The position numbers were made by a program, and so were the translations under genes. Under the pieces are notes generated by a model, which ran no database searches, was not told the DNA's origin, and saw only the letters and a program-made list of their open reading frames with translations. DNA of 64,000 nt from Rhipicephalus microplus (lineage: Eukaryota > Arthropoda > Arachnida > Ixodida > Ixodidae): the NCBI RefSeq assembly GCF_043290135.1, contig NC_134710.1, positions 201,122,692 to 201,186,691 of the forward strand. The letters are read 5' to 3'. Shown in pieces: positions 1 through 12,800 of this stretch (position 1 is the stretch's first letter; every line of letters starts with the position of its first letter).

Positions 1-148
1 ACTAAACCGCTTTGGACGAGCAGAACTTGTTCTAGCGGAATAGATACTCTCCTTTAGCATTCAGGCTCAGAAGCCCGCATTGCGTGTCACGTGGTGGCGG
101 GGACATGTGGCATGCGGTGGCAGTGACCCACGCGTAGCTGGGCCATAA

Positions 149-310
149 ACACAAAAAAGAAGCTATTCGTATTTGTCATCTTTGAGTGATAATAATTCAA
201 GTACAGATCTTGAGTCCGGAAGTGAAAATAGCGATGGCGGGGAATTGAGTAGTTCCTTTGGTGATAGTCAAGACAACTCGGACGCGAACATTGCTAGCGC
301 CTGCCAGTGA
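149..310 (+). CDS. Possible C-terminal coding piece, acidic and Ser-rich
   Basis: An open frame runs from after a TAA at 146-148 to a TGA at 308-310 and ends ...NIASACQ. The peptide is rich in Ser, Asp, Glu, Asn and Gly, a biased composition that random AT-rich DNA seldom gives. A pyrimidine-rich tract followed by AG near 190 could be a splice acceptor, which would make this the last exon of a plus-strand gene starting left of the window. It could equally be a degraded transposase fragment. No family is recognised. Confidence 0.25.
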   Translation, partial: TQKRSYSYLSSLSDNNSSTDLESGSENSDGGELSSSFGDSQDNSDANIASACQ

Positions 311-1579
311 AGCCGCTTTGCGTTATTTCACTTTTTGAAATTTTCCACACTGCCTTGAAGCTTCCTGAGTGAAATACCCCAAGGGTGCTTAGCCTACACA
401 AGTGAAGAAAGATGTGGTGTCTGTGACTGCTTTGTTTACAAGGCTTTTAAATTTTATTAGCAGGAGGTGGCTGGTTTTCTGTATGTCGTTCAAAAATAAG
501 CTTCATTCTGTAGATTTGACCAAAAACCAAAGACCAAACAATGCAAAGATCTTCATTCTGAATATCTTTGCATTGTTTGATTGTCCTCTATACGTGAGCA
601 CTTCTGGTCAATTATTAGTAATAAACGTTATCTTTAAGATATTGTATTTGGTTTCGAAGTAAGCATGAGTGTTCATCCTGAGTTGGCAACACCTCACGAC
701 ATCATCATAGTATGAACTAGATGAAGGCCCCATGTGAAGTTCCTCAAAAAAAGCAAGTGTTGTCCACATCACAGAAGATTCGCGAGGCGCACAAAATATC
801 ATGACTTTCATCCAACGAGGGCTATTGTTCCTCGTTCATCTCACTTTGTTGTTGGCTTTCTCTCAAAATTGTCGACATTGATCATCAGCTGGAGCTCAGC
901 CTATCAACCATTTAATAGCTGCTTATTTGTGACATTGAAAATAAGTGTGAAGAGCATTGTTTTAAGTGAATTGGGAAGATTGTTATATGCATTGTGAAAG
1001 AAAAAAATGGAAGCGTTATTGATGTCTTCGTGAGCCCTTTATCAGGCGAGTTCAACTTATTTCAGCAGTGTGCAAATGTTAGCTTTTTGACATACGTGGA
1101 AATAAAAATTGGGCTGTTTTACTGAAAAAATGAAAATAATTGTGGTTATCTACGGGCTCGTGCTTTTTATGTACATTATGTGCCAGCTAACTCGAAATAA
1201 AAATTGTAATGAGATACAAGCTAATGGAAAGAAAAGGTGTAATGACATGGAAGGAGGAGGCCAACAATGTTTTATTATGACACCTTGCGCAAACTGGTGA
1301 CCTTTTTTTATTACCATTTGTTCCATAAAAAACGAGAATTCATTCACCAGAATTCCAAAACTTGCATAATTACCCAAGCTGCCAAATATTTGCAAGACTT
1401 GAAAACATAATGTCAAACTACCAGGGGTTGTCAGCTTGCTACATATATGAAGCTAATTTTTCTATTTTCAGAGTTTTGGCAGAACACATGTGGTCAACAT
1501 CCTGACCTCAAATTATAAAGAACTCAATTGGAGAGATTTTTATAACACACCTAAATTTTCAGTATGGGTGACCATGCTT
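311..1579. other. AT-rich non-coding stretch
   Basis: No coding signal is visible on either strand and short frames here look random. If the piece ending at 310 is real, this would be its 3' UTR; an AATAAA lies near 1101-1106. Confidence 0.4.
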
Positions 1580-2104
1580 TAAATGGTCCCTGAAACAGTT
1601 TTTTCACATTTTGTTTTTGATTAGATCACTACTGGAGCAAATCATTGGCACCAGAGTTCAATCCAAACACCTATTTTGAACGAAGCTACGAGTACTAAAA
1701 AAGTACCTTCCTCTTCCGCTCCGCTTTTCACCCTCAACTGCCCTAAACTCTTCCTTCGAACGCTTGGGGCTAAGCCGCCTGCGTCACGATGTGGCGTGAG
1801 ATCGCATACGCGTAAATCTCACCGCCGATTCGATACCGGCAGTCTGTGCTGCATGTTCCACAGCCAATCAGATCAGCTGAAAACGATGAGTCAGTGGGGT
1901 AGAGCGTGTTGCTTGTTGTATGGGCTGTTGAAAACACGTTTGGCTGAGTCGCAGTGATCTGCAGGGATTTGCAGCTTTAAAGCATTGTAATAAATTACAC
2001 AGTTTACGTAGGAGCTCAAATCGGTCTCTAAAGCACCCTTGGGACTTGTTATACCGGCCTGATGTGTCTGTAAAAAATCGCTAAAATTGTTTCAGGGTCC
2101 CTTC
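1580..2104. mobile_element. Non-autonomous DNA element with imperfect terminal inverted repeats
   Basis: The left end (about 1580-1603) contains TCCCTGAAACAG. The reverse complement of the right end (about 2080-2103) contains ACCCTGAAACAAT. About 18 of 24 positions match. The roughly 525-bp interior has no transposase and is less AT-rich than its flanks. A MITE-like derivative is the simplest reading; the superfamily cannot be named. Confidence 0.5.
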
Positions 2105-5100
2105 AACACATTCACTGTGGCGTGGGTCGCCGGTGGGTCACAGGCTGTGCTAATCCTCTGCGGCGCCGATGTTATGATCATCAGCTTGCTGATGCGATAA
2201 CTTCATCAAACATAATCGCAGAGGTACGATTCTTGTTGCAAGAAGTTACAAATGGTCAGAAGAAATTTTTTCTGGTGTTACGATGCCACGACCCACTGGT
2301 GGATCAGTCCACACATAAAACCAGACCTCAAGAAAGCAAATGTGTTGAGAGAGAAAATAAATGCTCTCTTCTTTCATAGCTGATTTGAAGTGAAGCCATA
2401 TCTGTTGAACTTGAAATTATGCTATATGGAGTGTGGACCTTCTATGGAGTGTTTCCATTCACTTATCATCTTCTTCATTCTAGAAGGACAGTCCACTCCA
2501 ATGAATGCTTTATTAAGAAATCTATAACTTTGCAATGCAACCTAAATATTGTGTCACTCCCTATAAAACTTCCTCAAGATGCTCTATATTGGCTGAACAA
2601 AATTTTCTGAAGATGCCTGTGATTGCTAAAGTGCTTCTGCACCTGTGGTTCAGTCATTCAGAGGGTTCTGCGTTAATTTTGCTAAAGCTCACAGTGTGCA
2701 ATCAGCTCATTTAAGAAGTTTCGCTTGTCAATGCTCTGTGTCAGTTTTGTTATGGTATATGTTATCACCGTAAATCCAGGCCTCTCAGTACTGGAAGCAT
2801 GCTTACTTTACCAACATTTTGTGCCTCTCTAGTGTTCTTCTCCAGTGTGTTCCATGACTTCTTCATCCAACTTAGCTTCCCACAGTACGTTGTTTTTTTT
2901 TAAATGCTACTGCAGAGGTGAGGCTGCAGGATCTGCTGCACATAGCTGTTAAAAATGCATGCATTAATTTGCATATGTGTGCTTAGCCACTCCTCCCAAG
3001 ATTTCTGAATTAGGGATGCAATGGCCCTGGCTTTATTTGTGAACGTGATGAAATTTTAATTATCAGACTTTGGAAGCTTAAAAGAAACAGGTCCCATTGA
3101 ACGACTCAGTACAGCAATAGTTCGCAACTATCTTATTGCTTCAGATGTGAAGCCTTTTATGGCACACATCAGTTCCACAGAAAAGTGATTATATCAGGAG
3201 GAAAGGAAAAGACGAATTTTTTCAACCCTAAATGGAAGCATGTCCCAGCGTAAACAGTGGAAAGAGAAGAAGAAGATAAAGGTGGGAAGAAAAGAAAAGG
3301 AGAAGCGGTGAGTGGCATCCATGGCCGAGAACATGGCGGGCGGCTTTTACATCTGGTTTTCAAGTCCGGTGTTTCCAAGGAATCGAAGCACCTCCTTGAA
3401 CACTTAGAGGTGATGGTGAACAGAAAAAAGGAATTTTGAATCCAGACCGACTAGCCCGACAGCGTACCTTAGCAAAAAGGGACAGGTGTCTCTGTGCAAC
3501 TGCAGGAAGATGGAAAACAAGTGCGAAACCGTGGAGTGACATCAAAAGAAAGCAGCGTGTAGGTAAAAAAAAAATCAGATGTGTGCGTGGTTTTTGTCTT
3601 GTATTGTAATTTGGTTCTTAATGGGTACTGCTTTCCCAGGTCACATTAGAAATTTTAGACCCTGGAAGTTGTTGCATGCCCAATCAGGAGTTTCGTACCA
3701 CAAGAATTTTTTAATTTGTTCATTACGAGCCACAAAAGCATGATATGAAGAGGTGAGCTTAAAACCTTTAGCACTCGCCCCATTTAGACTTTGCAAGCCA
3801 AATTTCATGCCTGCCTCGTTTGGTATCAAAGTAACTCGGAGCCAAAAGATCACATGTTGCAGACGCATGAATACGTCATGCACACGCAAGGCTACATGCG
3901 CAAAACATGCCCTAGCCAGGTCGTGCGCGCAAGCAGTGTTGTGTCGTTTCAGCATTCTCTGAAGTGTACCATGGCCCACTTCTGTGGGATGGATCCCTCT
4001 ACGTGTGCACATTTGAAGAGACTGTTATGAATAATGTGTCCTTACCACGATACACAGCATCGCTACTGTAAGGGCGATGCACCAAAAAGACGCCAAGTAT
4101 TCTCAAGACTGGCGCCGACAGGATGCGAGAACGTGAACGCTAACGAAATGTAGGCAGCTTAGCTTAGCATTTCCCTCTAATTGAAGTAAAAATAAATAAA
4201 TAAATGAAACATGCAAAGAATCTATTTGTATGTTTTAGTATTTCTGCCAACTTTCATTCTTCATTCAAGCAACAGAATGCACAAATTATGCATGCCACTT
4301 TGAATAATTCTCACAGTTTCACGTACTACTGTGATGTATGCAGGACCATTCCTTGTTGTACGCGATCTCCTTCATGTTGCGGTTCACGCCCTTGAGATGA
4401 AGAGCAAGTGGCATTCTGTCCGACATTTCACCCGTTTCTAAGGCGCATTGTGTTGGAAATCTTGGCAGACGTGACCGTGAGCGCCCAGTGCATTACGCTT
4501 GCCAGTTAAAAATACTAAAACCTGTTGAGGGGCTCTTTAAAGTGTTTATAGACAGAAAAGAAATTGGCCCTGTGCAATTGAACCCAGCCAATACGAGGCT
4601 AAAGGACTCTATTGGTTTTTTAGTGGTATGTTTATTGCTCTTGTGCTGCCTTCTTTTAGCCATGGCGTAACGAAACAGGCCCAGGAGCATGTTTATTCAA
4701 TGGTGGGCACTTAATTCACCATGTTGGACAACAAAAAGGGGAGTGTGTAATCTGTAAACCATGCAGGAAAAAGGACAATTACATGGCTACGTTAAGCTAC
4801 TGGCACCTCTGTGCCTTCATAAACTGTAACATTGTTTTGCTTTCCTGTAGTAGACATCGATTGCACAAATCCTTCTTCAAGATTTGAATTTTTTGTAAAA
4901 CTGAATTGTGCCTATAGTTATGATTTTGAGGGCCTATAACTGTAGTTCGCCTGCCTGTTTAAGCACCTAAAATGCAATTTTTTAGTGCTTCAAAATCTGG
5001 CCTTTAATTATTATTTTACTTCGTTCTGGTGTTTCTGTCTCTTTCTGTCAGCAGTGTGTTCATATATATATCCTTTAACAATGTATTGTGCAGCTGCTTA

Positions 5101-5414
5101 AATAACTTTGCATGTGTCGTTGTTTGTGAAAGTGTATCTGAGATGTTTCATTAAGCAACAAATTTTATTTTCTGTGATTTTAAGCTAGCTGCCTACGGAG
5201 AAGTGCCAATAGCCATTTTAATTTCAGTAATTCACAGTGCCTTGTCAAAATATGGACAGTTGAGATGGTTATTTTATGCTAATTTTCTTTTCTTAGCACA
5301 AAAGCTTATAATTTTTAGTTAAATTTTATGCTTTCAGAGTATGCCACGCACCATGTTTGATGATATTGAACGTAACAATTATATACTTTAGCAAAAGATG
5401 CACATGGTGACACA
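2105..5414. other. AT-rich non-coding stretch
   Basis: No convincing exon on either strand. Several AATAAA clusters occur, for example around 4190-4203 on the plus strand. It may be intergenic space or UTR between two convergent genes. Confidence 0.4.
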
Positions 5415-8400
5415 GTGTACTGCTGTTTAAACTCTTTTTTATTATATCTATGTACAAGACAAAAACACAATCGAAGCATCACACCTACACTTTTCTCTAC
5501 TCCAGCTGTCTCAGACAGTTGTGCAAACAGGACTGAACCTGTACAAAAGCCTTGTAAGAAAAAAAAAATATCTTGAAGGCTTTTTTCTTATATAATCTTC
5601 TAATCCTAGAATCACTTATATTAAGTAAACATCTCGCACCAAGCAAAGACATCCTTCATTGCCAAACGTGACAGTTTTAGTGTAAAGCCTAGATATATGC
5701 ATCTATAATCGCATACAATCTACAGCAAAATCTCTCCTTGTGAAATGCAATTGCAACAAATGTAGAGAATAATAACAAAGGCCTAAATAAATAAGCAATG
5801 CATAACAAATTCCTCCACATCGTATGGGGGAAAGAACACTCATCTGTATGAGATCTGAAATAACAAAAATGACCATCAGACCAGCTGTAGCTAAAGTCAA
5901 TGCAGTGATACCTACTGTGCATTGCTAAAGCTGAAGCTATATCTTTTTTTTTTCAAGCCAGTTTATGAAAGTTTTCTGTCAAAATCACCATGAACTGGTT
6001 TAGGATGAATAATAAACACTCTGTTCCAAATGAGTTATTCCAATTGCACTTGTATTTGATATACTGAGTGTATGAGTAATGTACAGAACTTTCTTTGTGG
6101 AGTGTTACACATACAGTAGTGAAGATCACTAAATATGTGCACATCTCTTTTTTAAGTTGTGCATCTTTTCTACTACATTTTATTCTGTAATCAATTTTAT
6201 CTCATCATTGCTAGATGTTTCAAGGGACAGAGAATATGCAGAATGTGTAAACATTATATAAAGGTGGTTTTTGCCATGTTGGCACATCACACAACTTGAT
6301 TTCTTGACTAGCCAGCTGTTTGTCAGGGGTATATGAGGAACATATGTTGTGTGATACAATGACTTGCATGTTAGGTGACTCTTGATGATGCCTATAGCAT
6401 GCCAGTAATTGAGGGCTGCATTTGCACCTCTGAACAATGGCGGCAATGGCTGAAAAATGTAACGGTTAGTGTCATCAGCTTCTATGTGGCTTTGTCACTC
6501 AGCCCAGTGACGCATTGTAGTTTTGTTGCAAAGAACAATTGCAACTGGTGTACACCTTAGGAACACACACCTGTGCGTGAGTTATCTAAAGGTCTGTCAT
6601 GCATAATTCAAGAGATAATGATGAGTTACTATACCAAGAGGTATCTATATAGAGTGCATTCTACTTTTATGGAGGCCCTCCATTGATATCAACTACAGAA
6701 TAGCACTGAGCTAGACTGATATCTAATACTGGGCACATATGCTTTACCAGTTATAAATGTTCGACTGCCCTTCCAGCTGATACAGATCTCAATATAAAAT
6801 ATTTGGAGTTATGAATGTATTTTTTTCTGCCATTCAGTTTTAGCCAGAATGGTTGGGTTACTTCGTTAATTGTTTGCCTATGAAGACAAATATTTTGAAT
6901 AAAGTGAAATATTTATTTCATATCTAATCTATCTAATCAGTAACAAACAAAATTAACTGAAAATATAGCTGGCCACAAGGAACTTTGAGATGAGTTTTAA
7001 TTGATAGTAATTCTTAACTGCTGATTATTACAGGTCAACTATAGTAGCTCTTTTCTATTTAGGTCAGTAAATGTTAACAATAATATGAAAACAAGACAAG
7101 TGAATCATATCCTGCTTTGCGCATTACAGTAGACCCAAAAATTTTTTTAGCTTCCAGAGCCATTTATATGAGGTGTGAGTTATTTTTCAGGGTATTTGCT
7201 TTATCTAATATGTCTTCAGATGCCTAAACTGCCATTGGACATGTAACACTTGATACTTACTAGCATCGGGTCTCTTATACGTGCTTAATCTATGGTATGT
7301 AAGTCCCAGCTTTTTATTTTCAATCATTATGTAGCTTCTTCAAGATCTTGTTACTTACTACTGCAGTTCAAAGCCACACTGGAACTGAAAAAAAATGTAT
7401 GATGTGTAGTAGTGTTGAACCATTAATGTTTCCAATCAGTCCAAACTTTCACATTGTTATTAGTTTTATGTAGTTATGAATCACAAATCACATAATTCCT
7501 TATATTTATATTTTGTTATGATCTAGCAAGCTCATTACTTTACAAATCAACAATTGTAATATGTAGAGGATAGTTCAAAAGTTCAGCATGAAAATTGACC
7601 GATGCAAAGGGACTATGCTAGTGGCTATTGCTGATGTGTTAGAAAAAAGAGAAAGAAAAAATGATTCACGGGCACATCTTAGCAGCTGCTTATAGGCCAC
7701 CTAACATTCTTCATAAGTGGCTATGACCATCAATGCCCATGAAAATTTCTTAATATATATTGCAAAAACAATGCTTAATCAAAATAAAAATAACAATCGT
7801 GATGTCCCATGCACAAAGCACTAGAAAGCTAGTAGTACTTTGATTTATGTTAGCGCACAGTGAAGTACAAGTGGCTGGCTTAACTAAATATAAATACTAT
7901 TGGTTCATACCTCAGGTAGTTATGAATAATGACAAACTCAACAACTACAACATTTACACAAAGAGGCAGGAAGTCACTTCTACATCTATACTGTTGGATT
8001 ACCACACTTCTACTTTTACACTGGTGGAAGTTGTTCGTTTGCCACAGTAAAGTTCACAGCACGTTCCTTTCTTCTGTAGGAACACAGGAAAGGGCATTTG
8101 AATGGGCTACCATATGCTTGTACAATGGGTGTTCACTTACGGTTATTGTACATAAAACATTTTCAGGGCGTTTGCATTGTCTCAGGAATAAGCCCTAAAA
8201 CTTCCATATCATAGATAAATAAATAAAACATTTTTTACTGCATCTGCAGCTTATTATCTTAAATTTCAAGTTTGGGATGACAATTTGTTTCACTTTTCTG
8301 ATATGTACGGTGAACAAATTACTATATGGTGACATTGCTGATTTCCATACAGTACCATCAAATGCCCTTAAAAACCCACATGAACATCTTTTGCTGCAAG

Positions 8401-9230
8401 AAATGCAACCAAATAGCATACTGGCAGGAGTACGCCTTTGACAGAGAAATGTTGCACAGACACCTTCTGTGCATTCATGGGTACCATGAAGTAGTGGGCA
8501 ACGGGTTTGATTGCAGATTACAGCATACGCTGTCACTGACACATCAATACAGTTAATGTTTGTCCATAGCAGCTCACATTGACCAGAAGCACAAAATGCT
8601 TATGCTGCTTTTAAAAAGGCTGAAGTTCTATGATCAAGCTCACAATTCAATAAGAAAGAGAAGGTATACACAAACACAGCACTGGTTACACAAAACTTTC
8701 TCATGGGTTGGCCTTCAGAGTGTTCAACAACCACCCTCATAACTTGTTCATGCATTCTCAGGGAACTAACTGCCTGTGGATGTGCTGATTCACATTGTGG
8801 CCGTGCCTTGATAACATAAGCCTTCATCAAATAGTGGCTGGAGTTCATTCAGATGGGCCTGGGGATCCAGAAGGCAATATTCAAATGCCGGGATTATGAT
8901 TTCTCCTGGCTTTACAGGATGTCCATGTTGTCAAACAATGTGCCTTCACGTCACTGTTGCATTGGTCCCTTGAGTGTTGTCATGTTGTTAGGCAGACAGG
9001 CTCTGTATTACTACAGCTCGTGTTGCTGGCTTGAACAACTTGTCCATTATGGCACAAGGCAGGTCGCTGGTTCATTTCTCACTATGCACAGCACACAGTT
9101 TTTCTGCACACTGTCATACACCTATGATCGTAACATATGTACAACACGCACACATTTTTATAAATTAATCGAAGGGCTATCTCTGGCGAAGTCCAAAAAA
9201 AAACAAAGACGCCCAAGCCTGTGCTGTTGC
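5415..9230 (-). other. Probable 3' UTR and downstream region of the FReD gene
   Basis: This lies immediately downstream (minus strand) of the stop codon at 9231-9233. It is AT-rich and without convincing ORFs. Minus-strand AATAAA signals can be read near 5430, 6172, 6905 and 7314. The one near 5430 sits in a T-rich stretch of the plus strand that looks like the end of a minus-strand transcript. Which site is used cannot be decided from sequence alone. Confidence 0.3.
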
Positions 9231-9889
9231 TCAGACAGACGTGGCCTTTGTCCACCTGCGCTTCTTCCTTCTTGTAGCGGGTCTGAGTTTCATCTCTACC
9301 CTGGACAGTTGCACCCACTCAAGTGCATCCATGTCATACCAAGTTAAGCCAACTTTGTACTTGCCATTAATGTTAACATACTGGCAGTGGTTGTACCACC
9401 AGCCTGAGGAGTAGTACACAGCACAGTGAGTGCTACTGAAGTCATTATCTCTGTCAGCAGTGCTGAATGCCATACCTGAATGGTACTCAAGGGCATTGCT
9501 GGCGTTACCCCTGTAGCCCAGTACTTCCAGACGATACCTCTGAGCCTCTGAACCAACAGCGACATGGTCATATTCAACAAATTTGTAATTTCCTGACACG
9601 TCCCAGAGGTCGATACGAAGTGAGTAGTTTCCAGAGGAGGTGATCTCATGCAGTGCATCATTTCCTAGCCAGTGCTCACCAGTCACCTCACCAAAACCTT
9701 GCTTGTAATCATCCCAGTTGCGATAGAAGTCTTGAGAGCCATCGCATCGGCGCTGCACTACTGTCCAGCCACCACCATCTGTCTGCATATCACAAAAGAC
9801 TAGGCGGGCCTTCTCAGCACCACGGGGGTGAATTAGTCGCGCTCCACTGTGTTGACCATTTGTAGGATGACTTATGTTGGAAGAGCAGT
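9231..9889 (-). CDS. FReD gene, last exon: fibrinogen-related domain
   Basis: The acceptor is a TTTGCAG next to 9889. The first two bases complete a split GAC codon (D341). Visible landmarks are the DC start (C342), the FCDM cysteine (C373), the GGGWTVVQRR block, GFGEVTGEHWLGN, DRDND at 486-490 as candidate Ca2+ ligands, THCA (C496), GWWYNHC (C509) and NINGKY. C496-C509 and C342-C373 match the two usual FReD disulfides. C389 in QRRC is extra. The chain ends with a short basic tail (TRRKKRRW) and TGA. The domain is complete in length. Confidence 0.92.
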
Positions 9890-12800
9890 CTGCAAAGACA
9901 AAGGGTAATGTGGTCAGGAGTATGAAATTTAGTTCATTTGTTTGGCACAGACTGGGTATGTAAAGTATAATGTGGTCAGGAGCATGCCACTGAGTTCACT
10001 TGTTTCAAACAGACTGATTATGTAAGGTAGATAATTTGACACTTCTTGAGAAGGTGATTTACACTTGAAATTTGCCATAATATTGTTAACATTGTTGTCA
10101 GAACTACCCGAGACTGGAATGGCCTTCCAAAAGATGTTGCACTTGTCCGTGATGCAACACGCTTCCGATATACTATCGAACATACATGAATTGATGCCTT
10201 TGGACTTGCCTTCGTGAAATGGATTGTCGTATTTTTATTGCCGCCATTTGTATCTGCATTTTGTATTTTAGTCTTATTGATGTTTATTGTTATATTGTTT
10301 ATCGTTTTCTCTTCACTTATGATACCCACCCCTCATGTAATGTCCCTCGGGACCCTTGAGGTACCAATAAATAAATAAAATAAACAAATAAACATATTGT
10401 TATGAAGAAGTATAATAATGCATGTGCATTAATTTCAATGCAAGTGAAACTAATCATTACATTCACTTAGCAATAGATACTATGGATTTCATAATAGAAG
10501 GGACAGTGCTTATGTGTGCCCATTACAGAGAATGAGTGACAGGTACTTGCCTTGTGGTAAATTGTCCTCAAATTTTTCCACTTCTCCCTCAAGATGAGTA
10601 ATATTTTTTCTTATTTTGGGCACTTCTGCTGTTACGTTGTGTAGAATACTGGCCAAGTCTTCTTGCTTTCTCTTCCACTCGTCAAGTACGTCACGGTTCA
10701 CAGCCTGGTCCAGTGATCTCGTGAGGTGTGCCAATTTACGGCTGTTGCGATCAACTAGCTTGGAAAGACGTGTACTTGCCACTTCAAGGTTCGCTATCTT
10801 AATCTCTTGTGACACCCAGCCACTGCCTGCTTTACGGCTTGACACTGTTGTATTGAGGACTGCTCCTTCCACGCTAAGTATCTTGTAGCGAGTTTTGTCA
10901 AGCTCATTTCTTGCCTGCAGTAAGTCATTCTTGAGGCTGGCGAGGGTCTCTCGTCTGGCAAGCTCATCTTGTCGGACAGCCTTGGCTAGTGATAATGCAG
11001 TGGCTACATCAAAGTCACATTTGGAGACTTCTTTGCGCAGATCAGTGAGACCTCGGTCTACTTTCTTCTCAAGTGTGCGCAAATCCCTGAAGAGCTCTAC
11101 CGTTGAGGCATGGACCTTGTCAATACTTTGGAAGCAGCCCGAGACATTTCGCACCTTTTCATTTTGTGCCAGGATTCGATCTTCCAGCTGACGTAACTGG
11201 CTATCAAGCTGTGTTGAGTAGGCTGTGTTGGAAACTCCTTGCAGTGAAGCTATTGCCACAGAGAGTTCAGTGCTGTTCCGACGCAGTCGGCTGATATCCT
11301 TGGCCAGTTTGGATTGATCGTGAGACAGCGCTTGGACAGTCTTTTGCAGATGGTAAACTATCTGCCGGAGGTCTCGATGGTGGCGAATTTCATGCCTCTG
11401 CGTCTCCATGTCTCCATCTGTTGAATAAAAGTTGGAGTAGAATGAACAAAATGAAAGGAACTTTTGCTTTGTGTCGAGGACGTCTTACTGTAATATAATA
11501 TGTCAGGTGTTGCAAAGTAAGAACCTGTCTTAATATATGTGTTATTGCAGCTTGTGTATTTCCTGTCTGCCTTGACCAGATGAATATAACAGGTGTGCAT
11601 TAGCCGTCAACAAGCTTGCAATAAGCCCACCTATGAAACTTGTAAGCAATGATTTAGTTATCATAAACTTATCGTAAGAAGCTTAACAAAGTGTGTTTCT
11701 TTGCAAATGTTAACTTGAAGCATCAATTTTTCAGAGTGGTGCCAACATTGACAGTGGGCATGAACTATCACAAGTTAGCAGCTCTGTATCATCCCCGTTT
11801 TTTCTGTCAAATAATGGGCCAAGAAAGAAAAAAAAATGAGAGAGCTGCAAAAGTCAGCGCTAGTATATTACAAAAAAAGAAATTCTGAAACATTTATTTT
11901 TTTTTCATCAATAATACTGTTGGTTTTACAGTTACATCAAAAGACATGTGTTACATAGAACCATAGTACATGTATATAGATGCAGTTAATTTGCATGTCT
12001 TTATGTAATGGGCTGTAGGTTTTGCTTTTATTTATTTAATTAACTAAATTGTCATATGTCTTTGTGTATGTAATAAAATAATTTGTGTTTAGTTTTGAAC
12101 TCTAGAGAATCGAGCATAGTACTAACCAGCACGACGTGGGATAAGATCATCTGCAGGTTCCATCCCTGAGCCCTCGAAATATTCCAAAGCATCTCCATCC
12201 TGGTGCTTTTCCTGTAATATAGTTACACAAAAACATCACATGAGGAATTGCAGCATTCTTTTGTAGCTGTGTAGCTCTTGCTTACTGTTCAGAAATTTCG
12301 CATGGTTATTAGGAGAATCTCATGCTGAAGCAAACATCATACAACTGTTCATTTGATTATCTTTTGGTCTATTTGCAGCTTTCTAGTATGGTGAAAAAAA
12401 TGAAAAGGTAGTATTAAATCGTGTATTAGGCATGCTGCTTAAATATCACTGGAATGTTATAGCTGCAGTTTTTTAGAGGAATAAGAAAAGCTGTGACTGC
12501 AATGACATTTTCTTATATCATTGTGGCATTCTCAAAGTCATAGAACATACATGTGCCAGCAGTGCACATGCACACAAGATGGGTAAAAGTTCAAACTGAT
12601 TTTTTTCAGATTGCTTTAGTAAACATCCATTTGCAGTAAGTGCATAAATCACATAGATACACGTTTTATTTTCCACCTGCTTTAGAGCATTTGAATACAG
12701 CAATTTGTCTTGTTACTGGACAGAAATATGTTTTCTGTATAAATTTATTTTTTGTCACTACAAAAATTGTAACAAAAACAAGATGACCATAATATATGCT

